A stretch of DNA of 39,064 nucleotides from assembly GCA_964592475.1 (NCBI GenBank), contig CAZQEZ010000023.1, positions 1 through 39,064 of the forward strand, written 5' to 3'. Under the pieces are notes generated by a model. It saw only the letters and a list, made by a program, of their open reading frames with translations. It did no database searches and was not told the DNA's origin. The translations under genes and the position numbers were made by a program. This document shows positions 25,177-33,625 of the stretch, piece after piece; within the stretch, counting starts at the first letter, position 1, and each line of letters starts with the position of its first letter. Source of the DNA: CAZQEZ01 sp964592475. GTDB lineage: Bacteria > Bacteroidota > Bacteroidia > Cytophagales > Cyclobacteriaceae.

Positions 25177-27239
25177 ATGATTTTGGCTCCTAAATTATTG
25201 ACCGGATATACTGCAATTCCTTCTATCAATCCTTCCTGGTATAATTTATCCGATAGCCAGGGAGGATTTGAACTATCTAATATTATTTCTCTGGCCAGGA
25301 AATAAGCTTGTAAATCCTGAAGAGACTTTATTGCACCTGAGCTTACTATCAATACATCTACCTGTTGAGGAGATTTAAATTTGTTTGCCGGTAATTTATT
25401 GATAATGGCAATTCGTTTATCACAAACATAAAAAATTGAAAACTCCGATTGTTTATGATGTGCTAATTTCAATTGATTGTTAGGCTTAATATTGTTTTTC
25501 AAATTAAAGGGATGCAAGTAAAATCTATAATCTTTTTCCCGTATCTTATTTTTATTGTTGATCAAATATCCTTCACCATGCAGGTTAAACTGTGCCACTG
25601 ATTCATTGGGAACAGCAAATACTATTAAACTTTTATCTTGCTTTTGATTAACGTTTACCATCAATGAATAAAGATTAAAGCAAAGCAATAACGAGAATAA
25701 TATTACTGATAATTGAAATTTTTTGTAATAAATAAATGCCAGGAGGCTTACCAGAACAGCATAAATTAAAATCACCTGAAAAGCATCAAGATATACATTT
25801 TTAATTAAGCTAAAACTCAATGATTCAACCTCTATTGCCAGCCAATTAATTAATTGCACGTTTTTTTCAAGTAGGAACCTCAAAAATTGATTAAGCCAAG
25901 GTATCTGAGCCACTAAAAGATAAAATAATCCCAATGCAAAACTACTTGAAGCTAAGGGTATGGCTAAAATTCCCACCATTACCGAAAGCACAGGTATTTG
26001 GTTAAAATAATAGACGCTTATGGGTAAAGTAGCAATTTGTGCAGCCATGCCAACCGTGAATAGCTGCCATATTCTTTTTACTACAATGTTTTTTAGTGGC
26101 CATAAATTTTCAAAGCGTGGTTGTAAATAAACAATGCCTAGCACGGCAATATAACTTAATTGAAAGCTTACACTAAAAAGCAAGTTTGGATTAATAAGTA
26201 GCAGAAAAAATGCCGATGCGGCTAAAGTGTTATAAATATTCTTTTGTCGGCGGCTTGCATCGGCTATTGCAACCAGGCTAAACATAAAAGATGCTCTGCA
26301 TACCGATGGTGATAGGCCTGTAATCAAAGCATACATCCACAATATAGATATACATAAAAGAGTGAAGTAAACTTGCCCGTGGCGAAACTTTTTAATATGC
26401 CCAAAAAATATTCTCATCATAAAGTAAATGATGCTCACGTGCAATCCTGAAACTGCTAAAATATGCATGAGCCCCGCGGCTGTATAGGCACTTCGGGTTA
26501 CATTATCAATGTTGTCTTTGCTGCCAAGTAATAGTCCTTCAATGACTCCCTGAGCAGCGGGGTCTTCTATTTTCCTTATATGTTTCAAGGCATATTTTCG
26601 TATGTTACGAGCCCATTTTTTAATAAAAAATAATGAATTACCCGTTTTGACTATAGCATTATGTTTTGCAAAAATTTGATGATGTATGCTTTTTCTGGCC
26701 AGGTATTTTTTATAATTAAATTGTTCAGGGTTACGGGGAGGAGCAATTGTTGATGGTGTGCTTTTAATGATTAGCTGATCGCCAGGTTGAAAATTTGCTT
26801 CATCATTTTTATAAATATATAAATGAATTTTACCTGATGCATTTTGCCATGTGTTATTGGTATTCACAGCAGATACTTTAAAAATATATCGTTGGGTTTT
26901 ATCGGTCATTTCAGGGTCTGCTATTATCTTGCCTGTTATATACTTTGCCGAATCTGCTAAGTGAATTAAAGATGATTTATCAACTTCGGTAGAAGCCAGG
27001 TAGGATCTTATTAGCATAAAAATGCATAATACAAATAAACCGTTAAAGCCAAAAAATGCTGAAAAATGATGATGCTGATCATTTCTGACTTTGAACCTAA
27101 AGGCAAGAAAAACAAAAAAAGAAGCTATGCCAATAAAGAACAGGAATTCAGGCTTTATAGGGAAATACTCCCATAATAAGATGCCGGCAATAGCTGCTAA
27201 TGTAATTCTTACAAAAGGATATGGTGTCCATCGAAACAT
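25167..27239 (-). CDS. comEC: ComEC/Rec2 family DNA-uptake channel
   Basis: 690 residues from the ATG at 27239 (MFRWTPYPFVRITLAAIAG). An upstream ATG at 27317 would add 26 hydrophilic residues before the first membrane helix and is less likely. Two or three N-terminal helices precede a DUF4131-type soluble OB-like region (about 90-210: KYITGKIIADPE, FQPGDQLIIKS). Then comes the competence domain with the family signature HILAVSGLHVSIIYF and ALITGLSPSVCRASFMF, and several more helices. The product is the inner-membrane channel for single-stranded DNA in transformation. The C-terminal 150 residues resemble a metallo-beta-lactamase domain in position and strand order but lack its histidine motifs (VDVLIVSSGAIKSL where HxHxDH would be expected). 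Confidence 0.9.
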   Translation of the reverse strand: MFRWTPYPFVRITLAAIAGILLWEYFPIKPEFLFFIGIASFFVFLAFRFKVRNDQHHHFSAFFGFNGLFVLCIFMLIRSYLASTEVDKSSLIHLADSAKYITGKIIADPEMTDKTQRYIFKVSAVNTNNTWQNASGKIHLYIYKNDEANFQPGDQLIIKSTPSTIAPPRNPEQFNYKKYLARKSIHHQIFAKHNAIVKTGNSLFFIKKWARNIRKYALKHIRKIEDPAAQGVIEGLLLGSKDNIDNVTRSAYTAAGLMHILAVSGLHVSIIYFMMRIFFGHIKKFRHGQVYFTLLCISILWMYALITGLSPSVCRASFMFSLVAIADASRRQKNIYNTLAASAFFLLLINPNLLFSVSFQLSYIAVLGIVYLQPRFENLWPLKNIVVKRIWQLFTVGMAAQIATLPISVYYFNQIPVLSVMVGILAIPLASSSFALGLFYLLVAQIPWLNQFLRFLLEKNVQLINWLAIEVESLSFSLIKNVYLDAFQVILIYAVLVSLLAFIYYKKFQLSVILFSLLLCFNLYSLMVNVNQKQDKSLIVFAVPNESVAQFNLHGEGYLINNKNKIREKDYRFYLHPFNLKNNIKPNNQLKLAHHKQSEFSIFYVCDKRIAIINKLPANKFKSPQQVDVLIVSSGAIKSLQDLQAYFLAREIILDSSNPPWLSDKLYQEGLIEGIAVYPVNNLGAKIIYL

Positions 27240-27367
27240 TTTGTTATAATGTATTTCAAGTTCAATTTCATCATAATTTTTTTGATCACCAAAAAAAATA
27301 ATTAATTTATAGTGCAATACTTAAATATCAGGAGAAATTATTCGGTAAAATATAGGTATAAATACTT

Positions 27368-27375
27368 TAGATTTG
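27368..27375 (+). promoter_or_regulatory. Candidate -7 element for the CaCA antiporter gene
   Basis: TAGATTTG matches TAnnTTTG, 72 nt before the start codon, in the 208-bp region divergent from comEC. Confidence 0.35.
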
Positions 27376-27447
27376 CGTAAAACATTTGTTAATTTAATTG
27401 TAAATCAGCTTCATTTGATAATTTAGCATTTTAAATATTCAAAATTA

Positions 27448-28632
27448 ATGGGGATACTGATTCCACTCGTAATTGTTGTCATCTGTTGTATCATAATTTG
27501 GAGAGCTAGTGATGGTTTTGCCGCGGCTTCAAACTTCATCGGTCGTCATTTATCTGAAGGAGTACGTGGAGCCACTATAAATGCAATAGCAAGCTCTCTA
27601 CCAGAAGTTTTCACTTCCATATTTTTCCTTTTTTATCTTAAAGATACTGACGGTTTTTCCGGGAGCATTGGTACTACAGCCGGTAGTGCAATATTTAATA
27701 GTATGATTATTCCTGCCTTTGCTATTTTAACGGTTGTGTTTTCGGGGCTGGCAAAAAAAATAAATGTGAGTCGCAAGGTCTACCTTAGAGATGGTATTTC
27801 ATTAATTGTGGCAGAGATTATCTTTATAATGCTGATCACCGGGCAAAATTTGTATTGGTATCATGGATTTATCTTGGTGATTGTTTATTTCATCTATTTA
27901 TTTTATATGCTCACTACGATGCCTAAGGGTGATAAAACTCAAGCCATTGTACATGAAGATTTTATCAGACAAGACTTGCATGAAACTAATTGGTGGTTTG
28001 GCTTTTTAACATTTGACTTTGAGCGTGTAATTATAGGTAGGCGCAAAGAAATGTCAAATAAATTGGCCTGGCCATTATTAATAGTATCTACCGTGGCAAT
28101 CGCTACCGTATGTCTGTTGTTGGTGCAGGCTTGCGAATGGCTGGGCAATTACCGGTATACTATCCCTTTTCTGGGTGAGTTTTATGGCTTGGGAATTCCT
28201 ATTTTATTTATAGCCGTGATATTGGCCGCGATGGCCTCCAGTATTCCTGACACTATCATATCAATGAAAGATGCACGCAGTGGAAATTATGATGATGCTG
28301 TCTCTAATGCATTGGGTAGCAATATTTTTGATATATGCTTTGCCATGGGCTTCCCTTTATTTATTTATACGCTAGTCTATGGCCCCATCCATATGACACC
28401 AGAAGTAATGGAACTAAGTGCTGAATTAAGAATGCTGCTTTTGATCTTGACCATCTTTACCGTGCTTATTTACATATGGGGTAATGGTTTGGGAAAAATT
28501 AAAGCATTTTTATTATTGTTGCTTTACTGCATTTTTACAATTTACGTGGTAGGAATAAGCCAGGGCAATGAGTATTCCCTCAAAATTTCTGAAATTTTGA
28601 GTTGGATGGTGAGCTGGTTTAATATTTTTTAA
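27448..28632 (+). CDS. CaCA family sodium/calcium (cation) antiporter
   Basis: 394 residues with about ten membrane helices. The two inverted alpha-repeats of the cation/Ca2+ exchanger family are visible. Alpha-1 is GATINAIASSLPEVFTS (about 41-57) followed by GTTAGSAIFNSMIIPA. Alpha-2 is AAMASSIPDTIISMKDA followed by SNALGSNIFDICFAMG. The acidic residue of the first repeat is Glu (LPE) and of the second Asp (IPD), both usable for ion binding. A charged cytoplasmic loop lies between the halves (about 155-205). It probably exports Ca2+ in exchange for Na+ or H+. The ion was inferred from family only. Confidence 0.87.
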   Translation: MGILIPLVIVVICCIIIWRASDGFAAASNFIGRHLSEGVRGATINAIASSLPEVFTSIFFLFYLKDTDGFSGSIGTTAGSAIFNSMIIPAFAILTVVFSGLAKKINVSRKVYLRDGISLIVAEIIFIMLITGQNLYWYHGFILVIVYFIYLFYMLTTMPKGDKTQAIVHEDFIRQDLHETNWWFGFLTFDFERVIIGRRKEMSNKLAWPLLIVSTVAIATVCLLLVQACEWLGNYRYTIPFLGEFYGLGIPILFIAVILAAMASSIPDTIISMKDARSGNYDDAVSNALGSNIFDICFAMGFPLFIYTLVYGPIHMTPEVMELSAELRMLLLILTIFTVLIYIWGNGLGKIKAFLLLLLYCIFTIYVVGISQGNEYSLKISEILSWMVSWFNIF

Positions 28633-28765
28633 ACAGCACTTATTTCTTTTTGGTAAGTTTATCCTTTCTTTTTGGTGCCACTTGGTTTTTTATAATCCAA
28701 CAGGAACCAAGGCAAAACTGAAAGTCTGCCTTAGCGCTCGATTTAGAGTGAACCATAGCTTTTTT

Positions 28766-30019
28766 TTATGACGCCCGTATAGCTTCTACCGGATTTTGGC
28801 GAGCAGCTTTAATGGCTGGCATAATTCCGGCAATAACGCCAATACTTGTGGCGAGAGAGAACCCGATCAACATATTTTTTAAGCTAAGAACTATTTCCAT
28901 GCTTCCCAAGGAAGCGAATGAAATCAAGTAAACAAAAAAGACACCGATTCCCCCTCCCAAAAGGCTTAGAATAATTGCTTCGAAAAGAAATTGAAATAGA
29001 ATGAAATAGTTTTTGGCACCAAGCGATTTTTGGATTCCAATAATAGGTATTCTTTCACGCACCGACACGAACATGATGTTGGCTATACCAAAGCCCCCCA
29101 CCAAAATTGAAAAACCGCCGATAACCCACCCCGCAATACTTACTATAGCAAACACGCTACTTATCTCATTGGCTATGGCTTCTGCTCGATTCACGGCAAA
29201 ATTATCTTCTTCCTTTGGTTTAAGACCTCTGATTTTTCTCATCATGCCCCTTACCTCCGATTCAAGGTTTAACAATCCTTGATCTTCTTCTAAACCTTTA
29301 ATCGTAATGGTTGATCCCACGCCATTTCTAGCGCCAGTGTAGTACAGTTTTTCAAAAGACTTGTAAGGTATAAAGCACGACTCATCATTACTTTGAATAC
29401 CTAATAAGCTCTCTCCTTCTTCTTCTAGTATTCCAATTACTATAAATTTTAATCCCTTAATTTTAACTACTTTTCCAACAGGAGAGGATGATGGGAATAA
29501 GGCCTCTGCAATGTCATAGCCCAGAATAGCAACATTTCTTCCATTCTCTGTTTCGGTCACTGAAAAATATCTTCCGTTGCTTATATTCATGTCGTATACC
29601 TCGCTGTACGAATGAGAAACACCAAATAGCGTATTGTCGCCCAAGCTATTAGACTTGCGTTTAATGGTAATTCCACCTCTTGTAGAAAATACTGCTACAC
29701 TTTGAGCATTCTCTAAATTGGCCGATATTACTTCAAATTCTTCGTAAGTAGCATCCGGGCGGTTTAAAAAATCCCACCAGCGATAAACGCCATTTTCTGG
29801 TAGGTAGGGCCACTTATCAATGCTAAGGTTGTTGGCTCCTAAAAATGAAAAGGAGCCTTTAATGCTAGTCTCCAATGAATCTACCAGGGTAAGTACCGCT
29901 ATTATGGCAAATATTCCAAATGTTACTCCTAGCAAAGAAAGTAATGTACGAAAAATATTACTTTTCATTGAAGCCAGAGCAAATTTTATACTTTCAAATG
30001 TGAGTTTGATAAATATCAT
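28766..30019 (-). CDS. MacB/FtsX-type ABC transporter permease
   Basis: 417 residues. N-terminal helix (about 20-46: NIFRTLLSLLGVTFGIFAIIAVLTLVDSL as a signature), then the periplasmic MacB_PCD domain (about 48-260, with VFGV-like NTLFGVSHSYSEVYDM and GRNVAILGYDIAEALFPSSSPVGK). The C-terminal FtsX domain has three helices (about 285-410), with GGFGIANIMFVSVRERIPIIGIQKSLGA and AARQNPVEAIRAS at the end. Such permeases work with a MacB-type ATPase and a periplasmic adaptor in efflux or lipoprotein/envelope transport, but neither partner is adjacent. The substrate is unknown. Confidence 0.92.
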   Translation of the reverse strand: MIFIKLTFESIKFALASMKSNIFRTLLSLLGVTFGIFAIIAVLTLVDSLETSIKGSFSFLGANNLSIDKWPYLPENGVYRWWDFLNRPDATYEEFEVISANLENAQSVAVFSTRGGITIKRKSNSLGDNTLFGVSHSYSEVYDMNISNGRYFSVTETENGRNVAILGYDIAEALFPSSSPVGKVVKIKGLKFIVIGILEEEGESLLGIQSNDESCFIPYKSFEKLYYTGARNGVGSTITIKGLEEDQGLLNLESEVRGMMRKIRGLKPKEEDNFAVNRAEAIANEISSVFAIVSIAGWVIGGFSILVGGFGIANIMFVSVRERIPIIGIQKSLGAKNYFILFQFLFEAIILSLLGGGIGVFFVYLISFASLGSMEIVLSLKNMLIGFSLATSIGVIAGIMPAIKAARQNPVEAIRAS

Positions 30020-30071
30020 ATAGGTTTTTTATTTCCAAGAGAAAATGCCTAAAAGTTAAGCATAATTTTTA

Positions 30072-30079
30072 TAACTTTG
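30072..30079 (+). promoter_or_regulatory. Candidate -7 element for queA
   Basis: TAACTTTG matches TAnnTTTG, 74 nt before the queA start codon. It lies upstream of, and opposed to, the minus-strand candidate at 30104-30111. Confidence 0.45.
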
Positions 30080-30103
30080 CACCTCGATTTTTGAAAATGT
30101 TTC

Positions 30104-30111
30104 CAAACATA
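30104..30111 (-). promoter_or_regulatory. Candidate -7 element for the ABC permease gene
   Basis: TATGTTTG on the minus strand is 84 nt before the permease start codon. Transcripts from this and the queA element would overlap each other's leaders. Confidence 0.35.
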
Positions 30112-30153
30112 TTCGAAGGCAGCAAATATTAATTTAATACCGTAATATTAAAT

Positions 30154-31209
30154 ATGAAATTATCAGCATTCAAGTTTGATTTACCATCCGGTCTAATTTC
30201 TTTATATCCGGCAGAAAACAGGGATGAGTCTCGTCTGATGGTTATTCACAAAGATACAGGAAAGATAGAACATAAAGTATTTAAAGATCTAATTGATTAT
30301 TTTGGAGAAGATGACGTAATGGTCATTAATAACACCAAGGTTTTTCCTGCCCGCTTGTATGGAAATAAAGAAAAAACAGGAGCTAAAATAGAAGTATTTC
30401 TGCTAAGAGAACTAAATTCAAATATGCATCTGTGGGATGTATTGGTAGATCCAGCTCGAAAAATCAGGGTAGGTAACAAACTTTATTTTGGTGAAGGTGA
30501 GCTTGTAGCAGAAGTAATAGATAATACCACTAGCCGTGGAAGAACAATCCGGTTCTTGTACGATGGTGATAGCACCGACTTTTATAACTTGATTGATACG
30601 TTGGGCGAAACACCACTACCTCGAATTATTAGGGATAAGCGAAAAACCAATGAACAGGATAGAGAACGTTATCAAACAATATTTGCTGAGCATATAGGCG
30701 CTGTGGCTGCTCCCACCGCGGGTTTGCATTTTACTAAGCAATTGATGAAACGTTTGGAAATAAAAGGTACTCATATCACACCCATTACCTTACATATCGG
30801 GTTAGGTACTTTTAGATCGGTAGATGTTGAAGATCTATCTAAGCACAAAATGGATTCTGAAAATTACGACGTGGTTGAAGAAACTGCCAATGTTGTTAAT
30901 CAAGCACTAGATAATAAAAAACGTATCTGCGCTGTGGGTACTACCACTATGCGAGCCCTTGAATCCTCAGTATCTGCAACCAATCGGTTAAAAGGAAATG
31001 AAGGATGGACAGATAAATTTATTTTTCCTCCTTACGAGTTTAAAATTTGTTCAGGTCTAATATCTAACTTTCATTTACCTGAGTCAACTCTTTTAATGAT
31101 GGCCGCTGCATTTGGAGGTTATGATCTAATCATGCATGCTTATCAGGAAGCCATTAAAGAAAAATACAGATTTTATAGCTATGGCGATGCCATGCTTATC
31201 CTGGATTAG
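30154..31209 (+). CDS. queA: S-adenosylmethionine:tRNA ribosyltransferase-isomerase
   Basis: 351 residues, the usual size. QueA transfers and isomerises the ribose of SAM onto preQ1-modified tRNA to make epoxyqueuosine at wobble position 34. Signature segments are present from end to end: FDLPSGLISLYPAENRDESRLMV (9-31), DDVMVINNTKVFPARLYG, ERYQTIFAEHIGAVAAPTAGLHFT (about 170-193), ITLHIGLGTFRSV, GTTTMRALES, and ISNFHLPESTLLMMAAAFGG near the C-terminus. The ATG start at 30154 gives MKLSAFKFDLP, the normal beginning of the family. It is a single-gene transcript; other queuosine genes are not in the window. Confidence 0.97.
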   Translation: MKLSAFKFDLPSGLISLYPAENRDESRLMVIHKDTGKIEHKVFKDLIDYFGEDDVMVINNTKVFPARLYGNKEKTGAKIEVFLLRELNSNMHLWDVLVDPARKIRVGNKLYFGEGELVAEVIDNTTSRGRTIRFLYDGDSTDFYNLIDTLGETPLPRIIRDKRKTNEQDRERYQTIFAEHIGAVAAPTAGLHFTKQLMKRLEIKGTHITPITLHIGLGTFRSVDVEDLSKHKMDSENYDVVEETANVVNQALDNKKRICAVGTTTMRALESSVSATNRLKGNEGWTDKFIFPPYEFKICSGLISNFHLPESTLLMMAAAFGGYDLIMHAYQEAIKEKYRFYSYGDAMLILD

Positions 31210-31443
31210 AATATTTTTAGGCTTGCTACCAAATAATAATAATATTTAATCTTTAGATAAGTTATAAAAGTAACGAATTGATAATCAAATAGATAAATCA
31301 ATTTTATTATCAAAGTATTGGCTTTTTTATAGCTATTTTGATAAAAAATTGGCTTTTTTCTCGAAAAAAATTGATGAATATATAACTTTATTAATTTTTT
31401 TCGTTTAAATTAGTGATAAATTTTGGGTAAAAACTTTAACCTC

Positions 31444-31575
31444 ATGAAGAAAAAATTAATTGTTTTATTATTTGGTGGCTTATTGTTAATGGCTTCTTGT
31501 GTTCAGTATACATGTCCTACTTACACTAAAGATACTATTGACAAAGAAAAAAACACAGAAGAAGTTAGAAGTTAG
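31444..31575 (+). CDS. 43-residue predicted lipoprotein
   Basis: A very short gene: ATG at 31444, TAG at 31573-31575. The product starts MKKKLIVLLFGGLLLMASC, a complete lipoprotein signal peptide whose lipobox LMASC would be cut before C19. The mature chain is only 25 residues: CVQYTCPTYTKD and then a charged Lys/Glu tail. The second cysteine (C24) in a CPTY context resembles short lipoproteins I recall from Cytophagales, but no function is known. Support for a real gene comes from the intact lipobox and from the clear terminator 31 nt downstream. It was found by reading the gap between queA and the N run. Confidence 0.7.
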   Translation: MKKKLIVLLFGGLLLMASCVQYTCPTYTKDTIDKEKNTEEVRS

Positions 31576-31606
31576 AAATATCAATTATTGTTCATTGATT
31601 GATAAC

Positions 31607-31641
31607 AGCAGAATTTTCAACTTGGAAATTCTGCTTTTTTT
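31607..31641 (+). terminator. Rho-independent terminator of the small lipoprotein gene
   Basis: A 10-bp stem (31607-31616 with 31626-31635, AGCAGAATTT against AAATTCTGCT) with a 9-nt loop is followed by a run of Ts to 31641. Confidence 0.88.
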
Positions 31642-31664
31642 ATGCCTCAACTTTTCACCATTCA

Positions 31665-31764
31665 NNNNNNNNNNNNNNNNNNNNNNNNNNNNNNNNNNNN
31701 NNNNNNNNNNNNNNNNNNNNNNNNNNNNNNNNNNNNNNNNNNNNNNNNNNNNNNNNNNNNNNNN
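31665..31764. other. Assembly gap (100 N)
   Basis: Exactly 100 unknown bases join two contigs. This is a standard placeholder, so the true distance between the small lipoprotein gene and the GT9 gene is unknown. Confidence 0.99.
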
Positions 31765-31770
31765 ATTATA

Positions 31771-32751
31771 TTAAGGTAGGTAAAAGTCAAAATTCAAATC
31801 ATTCATACATTTAAAATGCCCTTTGGGGCACTTCTTGTAACCAATTTTAGTACAGGGCCTGCAATCAATTTTATTATTTTCGAATATAGTAAATTTGGTT
31901 AGGTAAGGATACATACCAAAATGCGGTGTAGTATTGCCCCATATTGAAAATATCTGTTTTTTAAAAGCAGCTGCAATATGCATCAATCCAGTATCGTGCG
32001 TGAAAACATAGTTTGCTTGTTTTAGCAATGAAGCCGATTGGTTGAGATTAAATTTACCACAACCATTAAATATTTTAGTTTTAGTAAATTCATTTTCAAC
32101 CCGGAAAAACTCTTCAAGCGTTTCTCCAATTTTTACATCTTCTTTGCCCCCCAATACCACTACAGGCTTGTTTATCATATGTGCCAATTGAATAATCTTT
32201 TTAATAGGTAGTTGTTTAGTAGCATATTTGGCCCCCACTACCAATGCCACATATTCTTTCCTAAATTCTTCCGGAAGCCATTCGAGATCTACTTTATCTT
32301 TATTGGGAATAAAATAATCAAGTCCTTTAAAATCATTTGTTACACCCAAAGGCTTTATTGTATCCAAATACCTGTCAACTATATGCACATTTGGAAGTAT
32401 ATTCCTTTTAAAATTAACATAAACCCATTTTTGAAAATTTAATTTATTAAAACTATATGCTTTTACGCCCAATCTTTTTTTAATAATAAGGGTGCGTAGA
32501 TTATGGTGTAAATCGATAATTAAATCATATTGCTCATTTTTCAATTGCCTTATTAAATCATTAAGACTATCATTGAGCAACATTAATTTGTCAATATAAG
32601 GGTTTTCTTGTAAAATGCCTGCATAAGCCTTACGGGTACAAAAATGTACTTCTACATCCTTTAATTGAGTTTTAAGAACCCTGGGAACTGGTGTGGTAAG
32701 TACAATATCTCCGATACTGGAGAAGCGTAATATCAAGATTTTTTTCTTCAT
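31771..32751 (-). CDS. Glycosyltransferase family 9 (heptosyltransferase-like)
   Basis: 326 residues. The ADP-heptose:LPS heptosyltransferase fold is recognised at the N-terminus (ILILRFSSIGDIVLTTPVPRVL, residues about 5-26). Also seen are YDLIIDLHHNLRTLII (about 75-90) and the C-terminal donor-binding segment FTHDTGLMHIAAAFKKQIFSIWGNTTPHFGMYPY (about 253-286). A cysteine group near the C-terminus (DCRPCTKIGYKKCPKGHFKCM) is common in Bacteroidota members. The enzyme likely adds a sugar to the lipopolysaccharide core from an ADP-heptose-type donor. The stop codon is only 6 nt from the gap, but the gene is complete. Confidence 0.9.
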   Translation of the reverse strand: MKKKILILRFSSIGDIVLTTPVPRVLKTQLKDVEVHFCTRKAYAGILQENPYIDKLMLLNDSLNDLIRQLKNEQYDLIIDLHHNLRTLIIKKRLGVKAYSFNKLNFQKWVYVNFKRNILPNVHIVDRYLDTIKPLGVTNDFKGLDYFIPNKDKVDLEWLPEEFRKEYVALVVGAKYATKQLPIKKIIQLAHMINKPVVVLGGKEDVKIGETLEEFFRVENEFTKTKIFNGCGKFNLNQSASLLKQANYVFTHDTGLMHIAAAFKKQIFSIWGNTTPHFGMYPYLTKFTIFENNKIDCRPCTKIGYKKCPKGHFKCMNDLNFDFYLP

Positions 32752-32768
32752 ATGTTATAATTGAGTTG

Positions 32769-32776
32769 CAAAAGTA
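32769..32776 (-). promoter_or_regulatory. Candidate -7 element for the GT9 gene
   Basis: TACTTTTG on the minus strand, 17 nt before the start codon, implies a very short leader. Confidence 0.4.
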
Positions 32777-32940
32777 GTGGATTAGGGCTTAAATATTTAA
32801 TGAAAACTACTTCATTAAAAAAATGATTACATCAATTGTTCTCGATACTCGGAAATAAAAGAAAAATAAGTAACTTTCCGTTTTCATCTTTGGAATAATA
32901 GTTGCTAATAATATAATACTTCAATAAAAATTTAAAGATT

Positions 32941-33546
32941 ATGAATAGGAAAAATTATATAATGTCAATAATGTTGGCATTTCTCATGTTAATCACGATT
33001 TCATCAGTGAGTGCTCAGGTAGCTTTTAAATTAAACAATGAAAAAAGTAATATGAGCATAGATGGAACCAGCACATTGCACGACTGGAGTAGCACTGTAA
33101 ATGAGTTAGAAGGGCAATTTGAAATGCCAGCTGTTGTGGCCGAAAAATTAGAAAATGGCGGTGTTGTAGAGAAAGTAAGTATTCATGCTATTGTAAAAAG
33201 CATAGAAAGTGGTCGAGGTAGCACAATGGATAACCGGACTCACAAAGCGCTAAAAGCTGAGGAGCACCCTAAGGTGATGTTTGAACTAAATCAAGGTACA
33301 ATTGACCAGCTAAAAGGTAACGAGTTTGTAGTAAATGCTAAAGGCAATTTAAGCATTGCCGGAACGAGTAAGCCAATTATAATGGAAGTGGTAGGTGAAA
33401 AAATTGATAAAAATTCTTTTAAATTCAGTGGTAGTAAAGCAATAGATATGACTGAATTTAAGATTACCCCACCCACCGCCATGTTTGGGCAAATAGAAGC
33501 TGGAAAAGATGTAACCATTAATTTTGATCTGGTTTTTACTCGTTAA
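32941..33546 (+). CDS. YceI family periplasmic protein
   Basis: 201 residues. Signal peptide 1-25 (ending SSVSA before Q). The YceI lipocalin-like barrel follows: FKLNNEKSNMSIDGTSTLHDWSS (about 29-51), VSIHAIVKSIESG, LKAEEHPKVMFELNQG, VNAKGNLSIAGTSKPIIMEV, and a final strand VTINFDLVFTR. Family members bind long isoprenoid chains (polyprenyl pyrophosphate or quinone-like lipids) in the periplasm. There is a 79-nt gap to the next gene, which has its own promoter candidate. Confidence 0.88.
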   Translation: MNRKNYIMSIMLAFLMLITISSVSAQVAFKLNNEKSNMSIDGTSTLHDWSSTVNELEGQFEMPAVVAEKLENGGVVEKVSIHAIVKSIESGRGSTMDNRTHKALKAEEHPKVMFELNQGTIDQLKGNEFVVNAKGNLSIAGTSKPIIMEVVGEKIDKNSFKFSGSKAIDMTEFKITPPTAMFGQIEAGKDVTINFDLVFTR

Positions 33547-33595
33547 GTTCATGAAAAATCCATTTAATTTGGGCTATAGATATGTAAAAATGTAT

Positions 33596-33603
33596 TATTT
33601 TTG
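33596..33603 (+). promoter_or_regulatory. Candidate promoter of the FGE-like gene
   Basis: The -7 element TATTTTTG (33596-33603) is preceded by TTG at 33569-33571, 24 bp upstream, close to the Bacteroidota -33/-7 layout. The start codon follows 22 nt downstream. Confidence 0.5.
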
Positions 33604-33625
33604 AGAAATAAGAGGGATTTAGTTT

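Noticed and set aside
28681..28711. Inverted repeat CTTGGTT/AACCAAG between the antiporter and permease genes
   Set aside because: Only 7 bp with a 17-nt loop and no T run after it; probably chance in an AT-rich spacer.
30112..30153. Possible preQ1 riboswitch ahead of queA
   Set aside because: The short leader shows no stable hairpin followed by an A-rich tail of the preQ1-I type.
31499..31814. Open frames running through the N block
   Set aside because: They include undefined bases and overlap the short lipoprotein gene and its terminator in other frames.
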